DNA of 64,000 nucleotides from Methanocella arvoryzae MRE50 (GTDB lineage: Archaea; Halobacteriota; Methanocellia; Methanocellales; Methanocellaceae), in the NCBI RefSeq assembly GCF_000063445.1, contig NC_009464.1, forward strand, positions 1,984,001 through 2,048,000, in the 5' to 3' direction. The translations under genes were made by a program, and so were the position numbers. Shown here in pieces: positions 1 to 8,717 of this stretch (positions are counted from its first letter, which is position 1; every line of letters starts with the position of its first letter). The notes under the pieces were generated by a model. That model saw only the letters and a list, made by a program, of their open reading frames with translations, did no database searches and was not told where the DNA came from.

Positions 1-48
1 ATGTTCTCAGTCACTCTCTTTCTCTCTATCCTGGTCTCTCTTTTAGTC

Positions 49-417
49 TTAGTCGCGCCTCGTCATCAGCGAGCCTACCATGAAGCCTATGCCCACGGCG
101 ATCATGACCGAAGCAAACGGGTGCTCGACGATGAACGTCTCTACCGGCTCCACTTTCTTGTCTACCTCTGCCTTGAGCTCCGCGGTGCGGGCCTCGATGT
201 CGTCTATGATGGCCTTGACTTCCTGGCCCTTGGATCCGAGGTCTGCTTCCCTGAGCTTTCTGGCAGCTTCCGCAAGAGCCTCGGCTGTATGCAATTTCAT
301 CTCGTCAGCCCTGGATACTGTGGTATCGACTAAACGCTCTGCCTTTAACGCAGCCTGTGTTCTGGCATGCGGGGTAGACGTGGTGGTACCGATCATTTGT
401 TCTACATCTTCCGCCAT
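49..417 (-). CDS. DUF883/ElaB-like membrane-anchored helical protein
   Basis: The product is about 122 residues, mostly a long charged amphipathic helix, ending in a single hydrophobic segment and the tail MTRRD. The pattern 'EHPFASVMIAVGIGFMVG' before a basic end is typical of the DUF883/ElaB/YqjD group, in which bacterial members sit at the inner membrane by their C-terminus and can bind ribosomes. I chose the ATG at 417; a GTG at 429 in the same frame would add four residues. No operon partner is visible, as the next gene on this strand lies more than 130 bp upstream. The family call rests on the tail pattern only, and the archaeal role is unknown. Confidence 0.6.
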   Translation of the reverse strand: MAEDVEQMIGTTTSTPHARTQAALKAERLVDTTVSRADEMKLHTAEALAEAARKLREADLGSKGQEVKAIIDDIEARTAELKAEVDKKVEPVETFIVEHPFASVMIAVGIGFMVGSLMTRRD

Positions 418-549
418 ATCGATCAACACTCAGTTGTATTAATTTAATAATATAATAATGTTTTGTTACCGATTGCACGGCTATCGATAAAGAGAAAAAC
501 GTATGGGGTGACGCCGAAGGCGGAGCAGCCCCGGCGCCGGGCTGAAGGG

Positions 550-1302
550 TTAGTGCTGTTTGGAGCTCTGCACGGTCTCCATCATGGCATCGAGGGCCGC
601 GGAGAGCGCCGTCTCGTTGCTGAATCCCCCGGCGATCTTTTCCAGCTCGGGCCGGGGCAGGCTCTTCATCTCTTCAGCCAGCTTCACCATGTTCGGCAGC
701 GCCCTGACGATGTTGTCGACTATGGTGACCGTCGCAGTTCTGGCAGATCTGGACAGCGGGTTCAGGTCAACGACGATGACCTTTTTGCCCATCTTCACCA
801 GCGCCTCGCACCGGTCACCGTCTTCCAGCGGCACGAGCACCACGTCCGCCGTGAAGATGCCTTCCGAAGAAGCTTTCGCCCGGTCGTGAGACAGGCCCGG
901 AATAAGCCGGTCAGGGTGCACTCCGAGGGGCTCACAGCCGTTAGACCTGAGCAGGCCGGCGATCTTGCCCACCCTCTCCTCGGTCCGGTGGAACAGGTTG
1001 ACCTCCACGCCTGCGTTCACCTCTTTCGCCAGCGCCACCATCTCCGGCGCCGCCAGGGCCGCGGCGTTGCCGTTCACCGAGACGACCGGGTTCCGGGCGA
1101 GCAACAGCATCGCCACGGCAGCCTTCTCAGCGCCGAGCGCCGGGGCTGTCGTTTTTTCGCCGAGCAGGTAGTCGAAAGCTTCGCCCCTGCCATGGGCGAT
1201 GAGCCCCTGCATACTCGTGATGCCGTCCCGCACGCCCTTCACCAGCATCTCCCTGGTCACCAGGGACTGGTACCGCGGATGATCTCGTGGAATGTCGGTC
1301 AT
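550..1302 (-). CDS. 4-phosphopantoate--beta-alanine ligase (archaeal phosphopantothenate synthetase)
   Basis: This 250-residue protein matches the archaeal DUF137/phosphopantothenate synthetase family, which joins 4-phosphopantoate to beta-alanine with ATP in coenzyme A synthesis, replacing bacterial PanC. The diagnostic N-terminal block 'GITSMQGLIAHGRGEAFDYL' and the start 'IPRDHPRYQSL' are clear. The ATG at 1302 follows an AGGTG ribosome site about 10 bases upstream. The frame could begin at 1350, but the extra 16 residues do not look like the family. The enzyme is cytoplasmic. No other CoA gene is adjacent. Confidence 0.9.
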   Translation of the reverse strand: MTDIPRDHPRYQSLVTREMLVKGVRDGITSMQGLIAHGRGEAFDYLLGEKTTAPALGAEKAAVAMLLLARNPVVSVNGNAAALAAPEMVALAKEVNAGVEVNLFHRTEERVGKIAGLLRSNGCEPLGVHPDRLIPGLSHDRAKASSEGIFTADVVLVPLEDGDRCEALVKMGKKVIVVDLNPLSRSARTATVTIVDNIVRALPNMVKLAEEMKSLPRPELEKIAGGFSNETALSAALDAMMETVQSSKQH

Positions 1303-1513
1303 AGTAAGTAACACCTGTAAGCAGAGGCTGATCAGGGCTGCATCCACCAAATAAGTATCGCGGAGCCAGAGCGCAGACTTCAGCGATTATACCTGAATAT
1401 CCATCACTATCCCATTGATCTCTGGATACTATAGGCTTGCATATTAAGCCCGCGATAAAAAGGCTTAATACAGCACGCTGATATAAGTCCCATCGATAAG
1501 GGGGAGTGTAGCA

Positions 1514-2383
1514 GTGTTCGACAAGCTCAGGGAAGCGCTGAAGGGAAAGGCCGCAGTCACGCCGGCTAAGAAAGTACAGCAGCCTGTTCAGGAGCGCATC
1601 CAGATCGAGGCGCCAGTCCTCCTGCCTTTTACCGACTCCACGACCGACATGGGCGGGGAGCGTATCCGGCAGCCCGACCTCCTCAAGGGCAACGTGGACC
1701 ACGCCGGGCACCTCCGCATCCTGGCGAGGAACGACGAGGAGGCCGGCAGGCTGTGCATCGACGCGCTGGGGGCGTCAAGGGACCGGAAAACGGTGCACTA
1801 TGGCACCGACGACATCTCCGGCTACCTGTCGGGCAAAGGCCCGCTGGAGATCCTGACGCTCACCAAAAACGGCGAGACTCTCGCCGTCTACCCCCTGTTC
1901 CCTGTGGGCAGGCCGCTCCCGGCGAGGATCACCCAGATCACCGAGTGTAACAACACGTACGAAGGCCAGCTCGAAGTCTGGCTGAACGAGGGCACAGCCA
2001 CCTTTTTCGACTCTTTATACTTCAAGAACCGCAACTCGTACTACCCGGGCAAGGACGTGCGGGTGCTCATCTCGGGCGTCGCCTACGTGCTCAGCAAAGC
2101 CAGAGCCCAGTCCCATGATCTAAAATCGGCCGCGGACGAAGTTCTCATCCGGTACGAGAACGGCGACGTCGACGACTACGTTTTCAGAGGCGTCGTACAG
2201 GGCGTAAAAGACTTCACCGCCTTCGACAAGAAAGCGGTGATCATCAAGACCACCGCCCGCACAGGCCCCGATTCCGCCCCGTTCGACCTGTACCTCTGCG
2301 CCACTTCCAACGCCATCTCGGAGAAGATCTCCCCGGGCGACCACGTGAGCGGCATCATCTGGCTGCAGGGCTACATAGTCTAA
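1514..2383 (+). CDS. hypothetical protein, 289 aa
   Basis: I do not recognise this protein. It starts with GTG at 1514, about 8 bases after a GGGGAG ribosome site. There is a short basic helical N-terminus (residues 1-25), then a mixed alpha/beta soluble body without signal peptide or membrane segments. The last 90 residues, from about 'DDYVFRGVVQGVKDF' to 'GIIWLQGYIV', read as alternating strands and could be an OB-like barrel; that is only an impression. It is followed by leuS after 206 bp with its own promoter, so it is probably a single-gene unit. Confidence 0.7.
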   Translation: MFDKLREALKGKAAVTPAKKVQQPVQERIQIEAPVLLPFTDSTTDMGGERIRQPDLLKGNVDHAGHLRILARNDEEAGRLCIDALGASRDRKTVHYGTDDISGYLSGKGPLEILTLTKNGETLAVYPLFPVGRPLPARITQITECNNTYEGQLEVWLNEGTATFFDSLYFKNRNSYYPGKDVRVLISGVAYVLSKARAQSHDLKSAADEVLIRYENGDVDDYVFRGVVQGVKDFTAFDKKAVIIKTTARTGPDSAPFDLYLCATSNAISEKISPGDHVSGIIWLQGYIV

Positions 2384-2527
2384 AATACTCGGTGTCCTGG
2401 CGTCCTGGCGTTTAATTAGTTTTCCTGCTGTCGTTCACCCGCAGCCCGGCAGATAGGGAAGCGCAAAGTGTTGTCCCTGTCCCCGGCCTCGGCCGATGCT
2501 GAAATGAAAAGCCTTATACAGTCATAC

Positions 2528-2536
2528 TTATATAAG
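2528..2536 (+). promoter_or_regulatory. TATA box of leuS
   Basis: The sequence CTTATATAAG lies 54-62 bases before the leuS start codon in an otherwise G+C-rich region. An archaeal start site about 25 bp downstream would leave a leader of roughly 30 bases. Confidence 0.5.
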
Positions 2537-2589
2537 ACTACGACAAGACTTAACAGATTCACTATCATTCTCCAGCGAGGCATTCAAAC

Positions 2590-5403
2590 ATGGATTTCAA
2601 GGCTATCGAAGAAAAGTGGCAGAAACGCTACGAGGACGCTAAGGCCTTCGAGCCCGTGGTCGAGCCGGGCCGGCCGAAGTACTTCATCACCTTCCCCTAC
2701 CCGTACATGAACGGCTACTTCCACATCGGCCGGGCTTTCAGCGGCATCCGGGCCGAGGTCATGGCCAGGTACAAGCTCATGCAGGGCTTCAACGTCCTGT
2801 TCCCGTTCGGGTTCCACTGCACCGGCACGCCGATCGTCGCAGCGGCCGAGCGCATCGCCGAGGGCGAGAAGAAGCAGATGGACATCCTCCGCAAGATGGG
2901 CATCCCCGAGGAGGAGATCCCGAAGTTCGCCGACCCAGTATACTGGACTGAGTTCTTCCCCAGGGAGACGAAGAAGGACCTGAAGCGCATCGGCGCCGCG
3001 GTCGACTGGACCCGGTCGTTCATCACCACCTCATTAAATCCGCCGTACGATCACTTCATCCAGTGGCAGATGCGGAAGCTCAAGGCCGGCGGCTACATCG
3101 TCATGGGCGAGCACCCCGTCGTGTGGTGCCCCAGGTGCAAGTCGCCCGTGGGTGATCACGGCAGGCTCGAGGGCGAGGGCGTCACCCCCGAGGAGATCTA
3201 CCTGATCAAGTTCAAGGTCGGCGACGCAATTCTGCCCTGCGGCACTTACAGGCCTGAGACCACCTTCGGCGTCACCAACCTCTGGCTCAACCCCGAGGTC
3301 ACCTACGTCAGGGCGAAGGTCAACGACGAGGTCTGGATCGTTTCCGAGGAGACCATCGGCAAGCTGGAGAACCAGAAGTTCGCCGTGACCATCCTGGAGA
3401 AGGTCCCCGGCAAGACTTTAATCGGCCAGAAGGTCCTCAACCAGGTCACCGGCACCGAGATACCCATTCTCCCCGCGACGTTCGTCGACCCCGGCGTCGG
3501 CACCGGCGTGGTCATGTCCGTGCCTGCCCACGCTCCGTATGACTACGCGGCGCTCAGGGACATCGAGAACGACCCGAAGAAGTTCGGCTTGGACGAGAGC
3601 GTCATCAGCGGCATCAAGCTCGTCAACCTCATCACCATCGACGGCTACGGCAAGTTCCCCGCCAAGGAGATCGTCGAGGGCATGAACATCAAGAACCAGG
3701 ACGATCCCAAGCTGGAAGAAGCGACGAAGGAGATCTATAAGAAGGAGTTCCACACCGGCATCCTGAACGAGAACACGGGCAAGTACAAGGGCAAGAAAGT
3801 CATGGAGGCGAAGCTGGAGCTTGTGTCAGACTTCGTCCACGCCGACAAGGCCGCCATCTTCTACGAGCTGCCCGAGCCGGTTGTCTGTCGCGACCTGACC
3901 CGGTGCGTGGTCAAGATCGTCTCCGACCAGTGGTTCCTCAACTACAGCAACCCCATCTGGAAGGCACAGGCCCACAAAGCCCTCGACCAGATGAAACTGT
4001 ACCCGGAGAAAGCCCGGAAACAGTTCGACTACGTGATAGACTGGCTCAAGGACTGGGCGTGCACCAGGGAATACGGCCTCGGCACCGAGCTGCCCTGGGA
4101 CAAGCGCTGGGTGGTAGAATCCCTGTCCGACTCGACCATCTACATGGCGTTCTACACGATCTCCAAGTACATCGAGAACCCGGAGTACGGCATCAAGCCG
4201 GAGCAGCTCACGGACGAGTTCTTCGACTACGTGTTCCTCAGTATCGGCGACGCCGAAAGCGTCTCGAAGCACACCGGCATCAGCAAGGACCTGCTCAACA
4301 CGTGTAAGCAGGAGTTCGAGTACTGGTATCCCTTCGATTTGAGGAACAGCGGCAAGGACCTCGTGCAGAACCACCTGGCATTCTGCATCTTCAACCACAC
4401 CGCCCTCTTCCCGGAGAAGTACTGGCCTAAGGGCATGAGCGTCAACGGTTTCCTCCAGCTGGACGGCCAGAAGATGTCCACCAGCAAGGGCAACGTCCAC
4501 ACATTACGCCACATCTGCGACCTGTACGGCGCCGACGCTACCCGGATGACCCTCATGTACGGCGGCGAAGGCCTCGAAGACCCCAACTGGGACAGCGAGT
4601 TCGCCCGCAACGCCGGCCCGAGGCTGACCCAGTGGTACGAGTTCGCCGTCGAGAACTACGGCAAAGGCCGGGACGATGAGAAGTACATCGACCGGTGGCT
4701 GGAGTCCATGACGATCAAGACCCTCAAGCTGACCAAAGAGTCCATGGACAACATGGACTTCCGCTCGGCAATTCAACGTGGGTATTTTGATATGCAGCGG
4801 TATCTCAAATGGTACATCAGAAGGTCGCCCGTGCCCAACAAGCGGCTCATCAGCTGGTTCATCGAGGCGGAGACCAAGATCCTCGCCCCCTTCTGCCCGC
4901 ACGTCTGCGAGGAGATCTGGGAGAAGATCGGCGGCCAGGGCTTCATCGCCAGGGCTCCTTACCCGTCCTGGGACGACAGCGTGCCCGTGGACGAGTCCAT
5001 CGAGAAGTCCGAGGACTTCATCCGCAACGTGATCGAGGACATCCAGGAGATCGTCGAAGTGGCCCAGCTCAAGGAGGCCAAAGAGGTGTTCATCTACACC
5101 GCCGACGAGTGGAAGTACAAGGCTTTACAGCTGGCCTCCGGCAAGAACATGGGCGACGCCATGAAGGATGTCATGGCGGATGCGGAGATGCGAAAGCATG
5201 GCAAGGAAGTCAGCAAGTACGTCGGCAAGGTCGTCAGCGAGCGGCTCGTGTACAGCGGAGTAGACGAAAAGGCCGTCCTCGACGAGGCGAAGGACTTTGT
5301 TAGTCGAGAGGTCGGCATGACCGTGACCGTCAACCCGGAGACCGACCCCGAGAACAAGAGGCGGCATGCTATACCCGGCAGGCCGGCCCTGCTGATAAAA
5401 TAG
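2590..5403 (+). CDS. leuS: leucyl-tRNA synthetase, archaeal type
   Basis: The enzyme charges tRNA-Leu with leucine using ATP. At 937 residues it has the length of archaeal/eukaryotic-type LeuRS, and its order of blocks follows that type: catalytic N-terminus ('EEKWQKRYEDAKAFEP'), CP1 editing domain with 'GVVMSVPAHAPYDYAAL', 'DWACTREYGLGTELPWD', the KMSKS-class loop 'GQKMSTSKGN', anticodon-binding region 'APFCPHVCEEIWEKIGG' and a C-terminal extension ending 'RPALLIK'. The usual HIGH signature reads HIGR ('GYFHIGRAFSG'), which is unusual. KMSKS reads KMSTS, as in many class I synthetases. The start ATG at 2590 fits the family N-terminus. Confidence 0.96.
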   Translation: MDFKAIEEKWQKRYEDAKAFEPVVEPGRPKYFITFPYPYMNGYFHIGRAFSGIRAEVMARYKLMQGFNVLFPFGFHCTGTPIVAAAERIAEGEKKQMDILRKMGIPEEEIPKFADPVYWTEFFPRETKKDLKRIGAAVDWTRSFITTSLNPPYDHFIQWQMRKLKAGGYIVMGEHPVVWCPRCKSPVGDHGRLEGEGVTPEEIYLIKFKVGDAILPCGTYRPETTFGVTNLWLNPEVTYVRAKVNDEVWIVSEETIGKLENQKFAVTILEKVPGKTLIGQKVLNQVTGTEIPILPATFVDPGVGTGVVMSVPAHAPYDYAALRDIENDPKKFGLDESVISGIKLVNLITIDGYGKFPAKEIVEGMNIKNQDDPKLEEATKEIYKKEFHTGILNENTGKYKGKKVMEAKLELVSDFVHADKAAIFYELPEPVVCRDLTRCVVKIVSDQWFLNYSNPIWKAQAHKALDQMKLYPEKARKQFDYVIDWLKDWACTREYGLGTELPWDKRWVVESLSDSTIYMAFYTISKYIENPEYGIKPEQLTDEFFDYVFLSIGDAESVSKHTGISKDLLNTCKQEFEYWYPFDLRNSGKDLVQNHLAFCIFNHTALFPEKYWPKGMSVNGFLQLDGQKMSTSKGNVHTLRHICDLYGADATRMTLMYGGEGLEDPNWDSEFARNAGPRLTQWYEFAVENYGKGRDDEKYIDRWLESMTIKTLKLTKESMDNMDFRSAIQRGYFDMQRYLKWYIRRSPVPNKRLISWFIEAETKILAPFCPHVCEEIWEKIGGQGFIARAPYPSWDDSVPVDESIEKSEDFIRNVIEDIQEIVEVAQLKEAKEVFIYTADEWKYKALQLASGKNMGDAMKDVMADAEMRKHGKEVSKYVGKVVSERLVYSGVDEKAVLDEAKDFVSREVGMTVTVNPETDPENKRRHAIPGRPALLIK

Positions 5404-5474
5404 CCTTCGGCTCGGGCTTGCCCGACGTTAGAAGGCAGGATCGCAGTAGCCTGACAAAAATAGTCCGCTCGAAT

Positions 5475-5517
5475 GCTACGATGGGAATGGTGTCTGATAT
5501 CCCCTGCCCATCGTAGC
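5475..5517. terminator. inverted repeat between leuS and the next small gene
   Basis: GCTACGATGGG at 5475-5485 is exactly repeated in inverse as CCCATCGTAGC at 5507-5517, giving an 11-bp stem with a 21-base loop. It sits 70-115 bases after the leuS stop and just before the ATG at 5540. It could be a transcript end for leuS or an operator of the following gene; there is no clear T-run. Confidence 0.4.
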
Positions 5518-5539
5518 TCGACCGACATTCTTTCTTTTT

Positions 5540-5782
5540 ATGCGCATACCAGACGATATCGAGGACCTCGTGCTTGCATTCGTGGAGCCTGACAAGAAAA
5601 AGGACCTCATGCGAATGAGCCGGGCGGAGATTGACGAGCTTATTCTGGCCGAGATATCGTGCGCCGTCGAGCCCGGGTTTATCGAGAAGAGCCCTGACTC
5701 CGGCGGCTTCCCATACCGGGTGACGCCGAGGGGCCGGGAGATCCTGCAGATGCTGGCACCTTGCAAGAGGAGCGGCCGGTGA
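5540..5782 (+). CDS. small winged-helix-like protein, 80 aa
   Basis: This 80-residue product has an acidic helical N-terminus and ends with 'FPYRVTPRGREILQML', which looks like the wing and last helix of a winged-helix DNA-binding domain (pattern Y-x-x-T-x-x-G). There is no signal peptide or membrane segment. It lies alone between leuS and tRNA-Ala, just after a perfect 11-bp inverted repeat that might be its operator. The function is unknown, and the fold call is based on the C-terminal pattern only. Confidence 0.55.
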   Translation: MRIPDDIEDLVLAFVEPDKKKDLMRMSRAEIDELILAEISCAVEPGFIEKSPDSGGFPYRVTPRGREILQMLAPCKRSGR

Positions 5783-5854
5783 ACTTATAGTTTATATGCC
5801 TGGTGCTCTATGGCCGTACTTTTCTCCTTTTTTCCGTCGCTATCTACCGATAGA

Positions 5855-5862
5855 TTTATAAG
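5855..5862 (+). promoter_or_regulatory. TATA box of tRNA-Ala
   Basis: TTTATAAG lies 38-45 bases before the first base of the tRNA, in a T-rich stretch. The spacing suits transcription starting a little upstream of the mature 5' end. Confidence 0.55.
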
Positions 5863-5899
5863 TTATGTGGCACTATGAAGTGCTGGATTCTACACATTT

Positions 5900-5971
5900 G
5901 GGCACGTAGATCAGGGGTAGATCGCTTCCTTGGCATGGAAGAGGCCTCGGGTTCAATTCCCGACGTGTCCA
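5900..5971 (+). tRNA. tRNA-Ala (GGC)
   Basis: The cloverleaf is complete over 72 bases. The acceptor arms GGGCACG and CGTGTCC pair, with one G-T pair, and the discriminator is A at 5971. The anticodon stem CTTCC/GGAAG encloses the loop TTGGCAT, so the anticodon is GGC for alanine codon GCC. The T arm contains GGTTCAATTCC. CCA is not encoded, and there is no intron. No copy of its 3' half was seen elsewhere in the window, so there is no sign of an element integrated here. Confidence 0.95.
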
Positions 5972-6087
5972 CTAAGTTTTTCGAAAGGCTGTCGGAAAAC
6001 CTTTTTCCAAAAAAGGTTTTCCTGACTCTCGACACCCGAATAAGCCCGAAGGGCATTTTTAAAGCGATGTTTTTGAGGGGGTGGCGA

Positions 6088-6113
6088 GGGGGGCTTTTTA
6101 CAAAAAGCCCCCC
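6088..6113. terminator. perfect 12-bp hairpin downstream of tRNA-Ala
   Basis: GGGGGGCTTTTT (6088-6099) and AAAAAGCCCCCC (6102-6113) form a perfect 12-bp stem with a minimal loop. A second inverted repeat, GGAAAACC...GGTTTTCC, lies nearby around 5994-6027. Together they probably bound transcription units between the tRNA and the structured region that follows. Confidence 0.45.
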
Positions 6114-6166
6114 TAACACCTATCATTAAAAGGGCTATTACTACAGTTCAATAAACTCTTTCGCGA

Positions 6167-6407
6167 GTCGACGTCCGACCCTTCGGGTCGTCCTACTCCG
6201 GCTTTTCGGGTGCTCCGATGTCCGGGCCGGACTCGCACCCTCGCAACGGAAACCCGGCTGGCGCTTCGCAGCCGCCGGTTTACGTTGCTTCGCAAGTCCT
6301 AAGCGACGCCACTTCGTAGGCGACGACTGCCATGGGCAGTCGTCCATTACCCGGCCATCTCCGCATCCTGCCTGATGGCAGGACAAGCCCGAAAAGCCTC
6401 CGTCGAC
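6167..6407 (-). ncRNA. candidate structured RNA of about 240 nt, class unknown
   Basis: This G+C-rich stretch has no credible reading frame but folds strongly. GTCGAC at each end (6167-6172 and 6402-6407) can close it. GGCTTTTCGGG (6200-6210) pairs with CCCGAAAAGCC (6388-6398). Local hairpins include GACGACTGCC/GGCAGTCGTC, TCCTGCC/GGCAGGA, GACCC/GGGTC and GCAACG/CGTTGC. The minus strand is preferred because several loops then read C(GAA)G. It begins about 20 bases after the stop of the minus-strand gene at 6429, so it may be a processed 3' part of that transcript. I tested it by eye against RNase P, SRP and tRNA signatures and found none. Confidence 0.4.
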
Positions 6408-6428
6408 CGCTTACCCATACGTTTTACC

Positions 6429-8522
6429 CTAGGCTCCGCTTAGCGGATCGGTTACTTGATCTATAATCCCCGGTTTCTCACAGCAGGCCTTTACTATCGG
6501 CAAGAATCGATCGCTGATCCTGTATGTCGGCTTCTGTCCTGTCTCTGTCGTCCTTGCGACGACACTTTTCTCATATAGCACACGCAAGTATTTGCTCACC
6601 GCACTCTCGGGCAGGCCCAGCTTCGCCGCGAGCTCCATGTTTGTGATGCCCGGGCTGTTCAGAAGGACAAGTATCATCCGACCGTATGATTCCCTGCGCA
6701 GCAGGGCTATGATTAGCTTTTCCTCTGGCGAGTAGCTGTTGGAATTGGTGAAATACCTGACGTATTTAGTGTCGTCGGTGTACTCCGTGATCTTGTGGTT
6801 CATCGACAGGATCAGCAAGTGATACCTCACGGTACCGACGTTCATCGGCAGTTCCCTGGATAGCTCGTGCAGGGTGGACCCCGGCCGATCTGCAATAAGC
6901 TTGTATAACCTGTTCCTGTTATCGTTTCTGTCGATCCTGGAGCGAGCGCGGGTAATAGTGCCCGCGGATAGAACGTGCAGGCAAAGGTAGCCGGCCGCCG
7001 CAGCCAAACCAGCTGCTATGCCGAAGCCGATGGCAGACAGCTTGCCATCGGCAGTCCTGTAGTAGAGTGTGCCATTTCGCTCGACCATGTCTATTACAAG
7101 CGAGCCTGTCGGCCGGCTCCACAGCAGGTGACCATCTGCCATATCCAGCGCATATATTCCTCCTGTATACGTGCAGTTGGATCGGCCGGCGAAGAAGGGG
7201 TACTCGTAGTTTGAGACCCAGTAGCTAACGTATACAGTGTTATTGCCCGGTACCACCCAGGCGATGGCATGGCTTTTGATAATCTGCGAACCAGGCTTCA
7301 TGCCTCGTTCCTGATACCACTCATCGGCAGGAGTTTCGTTGGCCTCAACGCTGAAAGCGGGTTCGTAGGAGTTCGTGATTATGTTGAACTCATGTGCATC
7401 TGGCCTGATTGCGTAGACCTTTCCTGCGGGAATGGTGTATTGCCAGATCTGTTCGCCTGTCTCCGAATAGTGGGCGCTGACCTTGACAGGCTGGAAATCA
7501 TACAGGTTAGCCACCTGTCTATCCCCTACGTCGTTAACATCTGTACTGTATGCTACGCCGTTTTTTATGTTGGCGGTATTGATTCTCATGGTATTGTTTT
7601 CAAGTATCGTTTCTCCGCCATCAACTGTAATAATGTGGATAGGTGAGTTGACGTCCCCTCCAGACACGAAAAACCGGCCTTGAGCATCCGGTAAGTAGCC
7701 GTATATAGGGCTCATCCATCCTTCCGGGCTGGTCTTCACCCACTTCAGCGAGCCGTCTTTAGTGATGGCCACAAGGCTGTCATGCGTCCACAAGTACACC
7801 GTCCCGTTATCGTAGGAGATCGCTCTCCACGCCCTGAAAGGTACTCCGTAGTCGGCGAGGCTGCGCTGCCAGGCTGTCGTTCCGTTTGGCGAGCGGGCGA
7901 TAACTCCGGTCATGTCAAGCGAACCGGAGAGCTGGTACATATTTCCTCCTTCATCGAAGGCAGGTTTGAAGAGGATGCCAGCCTGCCGCCATAGCTCTCT
8001 ACCATTCTTACCGAACGCAATCACAGAATAGCCGTTTACGTAAGCGTAAATTCGCTCGTTGCAGAGGGTCAGCTTTACGGTCTGGGAGTTATTCAGCTGT
8101 CTGGACCAGAGTATGGTTCCACTGCGTGAGACTGCTACGATTTCACTCTCTCCCCGGCTCCAATTATTGCGGACGCTACCTTTTGACGGATAAACTGACA
8201 TGTAGATCGTATTATTATCCGATACAGCGGTTTCCATATTCCAGTTGTCGTACTTGCCGGCTGCCTCGTCATATACTGGCAGAACCACATTCCAGCGGGC
8301 GCCTTGAGGGCCCATGGCGTGAAGTGTTTTGCCACTGATGAAATAGAACGTATCGTCATCTTCGACATATGGTTTTGAATTAATGCCAGTATCGTTGATT
8401 TTGACGGACCACATTTCCACAGGTCCTTCACTATTGTTATCCAGCATAATGGCGGCAAGCGTCGCCGCCATGAAGACGAGGGCTGCTATCAGGATCGCCG
8501 TGAATATGCTGCTCCGTTTCAT
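6429..8522 (-). CDS. membrane-anchored PQQ-like beta-propeller with cytoplasmic double winged helix
   Basis: This protein of about 697 residues appears to combine a sensor and a regulator. A single N-terminal membrane segment (residues 5-28) is followed by a large outer domain with propeller-type repeats such as 'GTILWSR', 'GRELWRQ', 'GSLKWVK' and 'GHLLWSR'. A second membrane segment (about 497-515) leads to two winged-helix domains. The first carries 'RPGSTLHELSREL...GTVRYHLLIL' and the second 'SPGITNMELAAKLGLPESAVSKYLRVL'. A one-component transmembrane transcription regulator reading an outside signal is the likely role (inference). The ATG at 8522 is used rather than the TTG at 8525. Its last domains resemble those of the genes at 35875 and 36804. 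Confidence 0.8.
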   Translation of the reverse strand: MKRSSIFTAILIAALVFMAATLAAIMLDNNSEGPVEMWSVKINDTGINSKPYVEDDDTFYFISGKTLHAMGPQGARWNVVLPVYDEAAGKYDNWNMETAVSDNNTIYMSVYPSKGSVRNNWSRGESEIVAVSRSGTILWSRQLNNSQTVKLTLCNERIYAYVNGYSVIAFGKNGRELWRQAGILFKPAFDEGGNMYQLSGSLDMTGVIARSPNGTTAWQRSLADYGVPFRAWRAISYDNGTVYLWTHDSLVAITKDGSLKWVKTSPEGWMSPIYGYLPDAQGRFFVSGGDVNSPIHIITVDGGETILENNTMRINTANIKNGVAYSTDVNDVGDRQVANLYDFQPVKVSAHYSETGEQIWQYTIPAGKVYAIRPDAHEFNIITNSYEPAFSVEANETPADEWYQERGMKPGSQIIKSHAIAWVVPGNNTVYVSYWVSNYEYPFFAGRSNCTYTGGIYALDMADGHLLWSRPTGSLVIDMVERNGTLYYRTADGKLSAIGFGIAAGLAAAAGYLCLHVLSAGTITRARSRIDRNDNRNRLYKLIADRPGSTLHELSRELPMNVGTVRYHLLILSMNHKITEYTDDTKYVRYFTNSNSYSPEEKLIIALLRRESYGRMILVLLNSPGITNMELAAKLGLPESAVSKYLRVLYEKSVVARTTETGQKPTYRISDRFLPIVKACCEKPGIIDQVTDPLSGA

Positions 8523-8665
8523 CAAACCACTGATCGAATAAACAGTGACAGCTTAAATATAGGTTCTCTCAGTATCGGATAATTGGCTGCTTATGATAGA
8601 AGTTCACCATTCTCGACCATGGCTTGCGCTTGGGTACCGGTACCAGTGCCCGGTCATCTGTTGTA

Positions 8666-8687
8666 GCCCGAAAAGCCCCCGTCGACC
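8666..8687. repeat. 22-base copy of a segment of the candidate RNA
   Basis: GCCCGAAAAGCCCCCGTCGACC occurs here and, with one change, at 6387-6408 inside the candidate RNA, in the same orientation. The two copies bracket the propeller-regulator gene. Flanking words such as CCCGGTCATCT are also partly shared, so this may be a decayed second copy. Confidence 0.5.
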
Positions 8688-8717
8688 ACGGGCTGAATAA
8701 TAACTAAAGCACTCTGG

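Noticed and set aside
463-1311. Plus-strand open frame of 282 codons
   Set aside because: It is the complement of the phosphopantothenate synthetase gene, has low-complexity His/Arg/Gly composition and no ribosome site.
5900-6130. tRNA-Ala as an integration site for a genetic element
   Set aside because: No copy of the tRNA 3' end, no integrase gene and no change in gene type downstream were seen.
6167-6407. RNase P or SRP RNA
   Set aside because: Neither the GAGGAAA-type conserved region of RNase P nor the GGAAGG-AGCA loop of SRP RNA is present on either strand.
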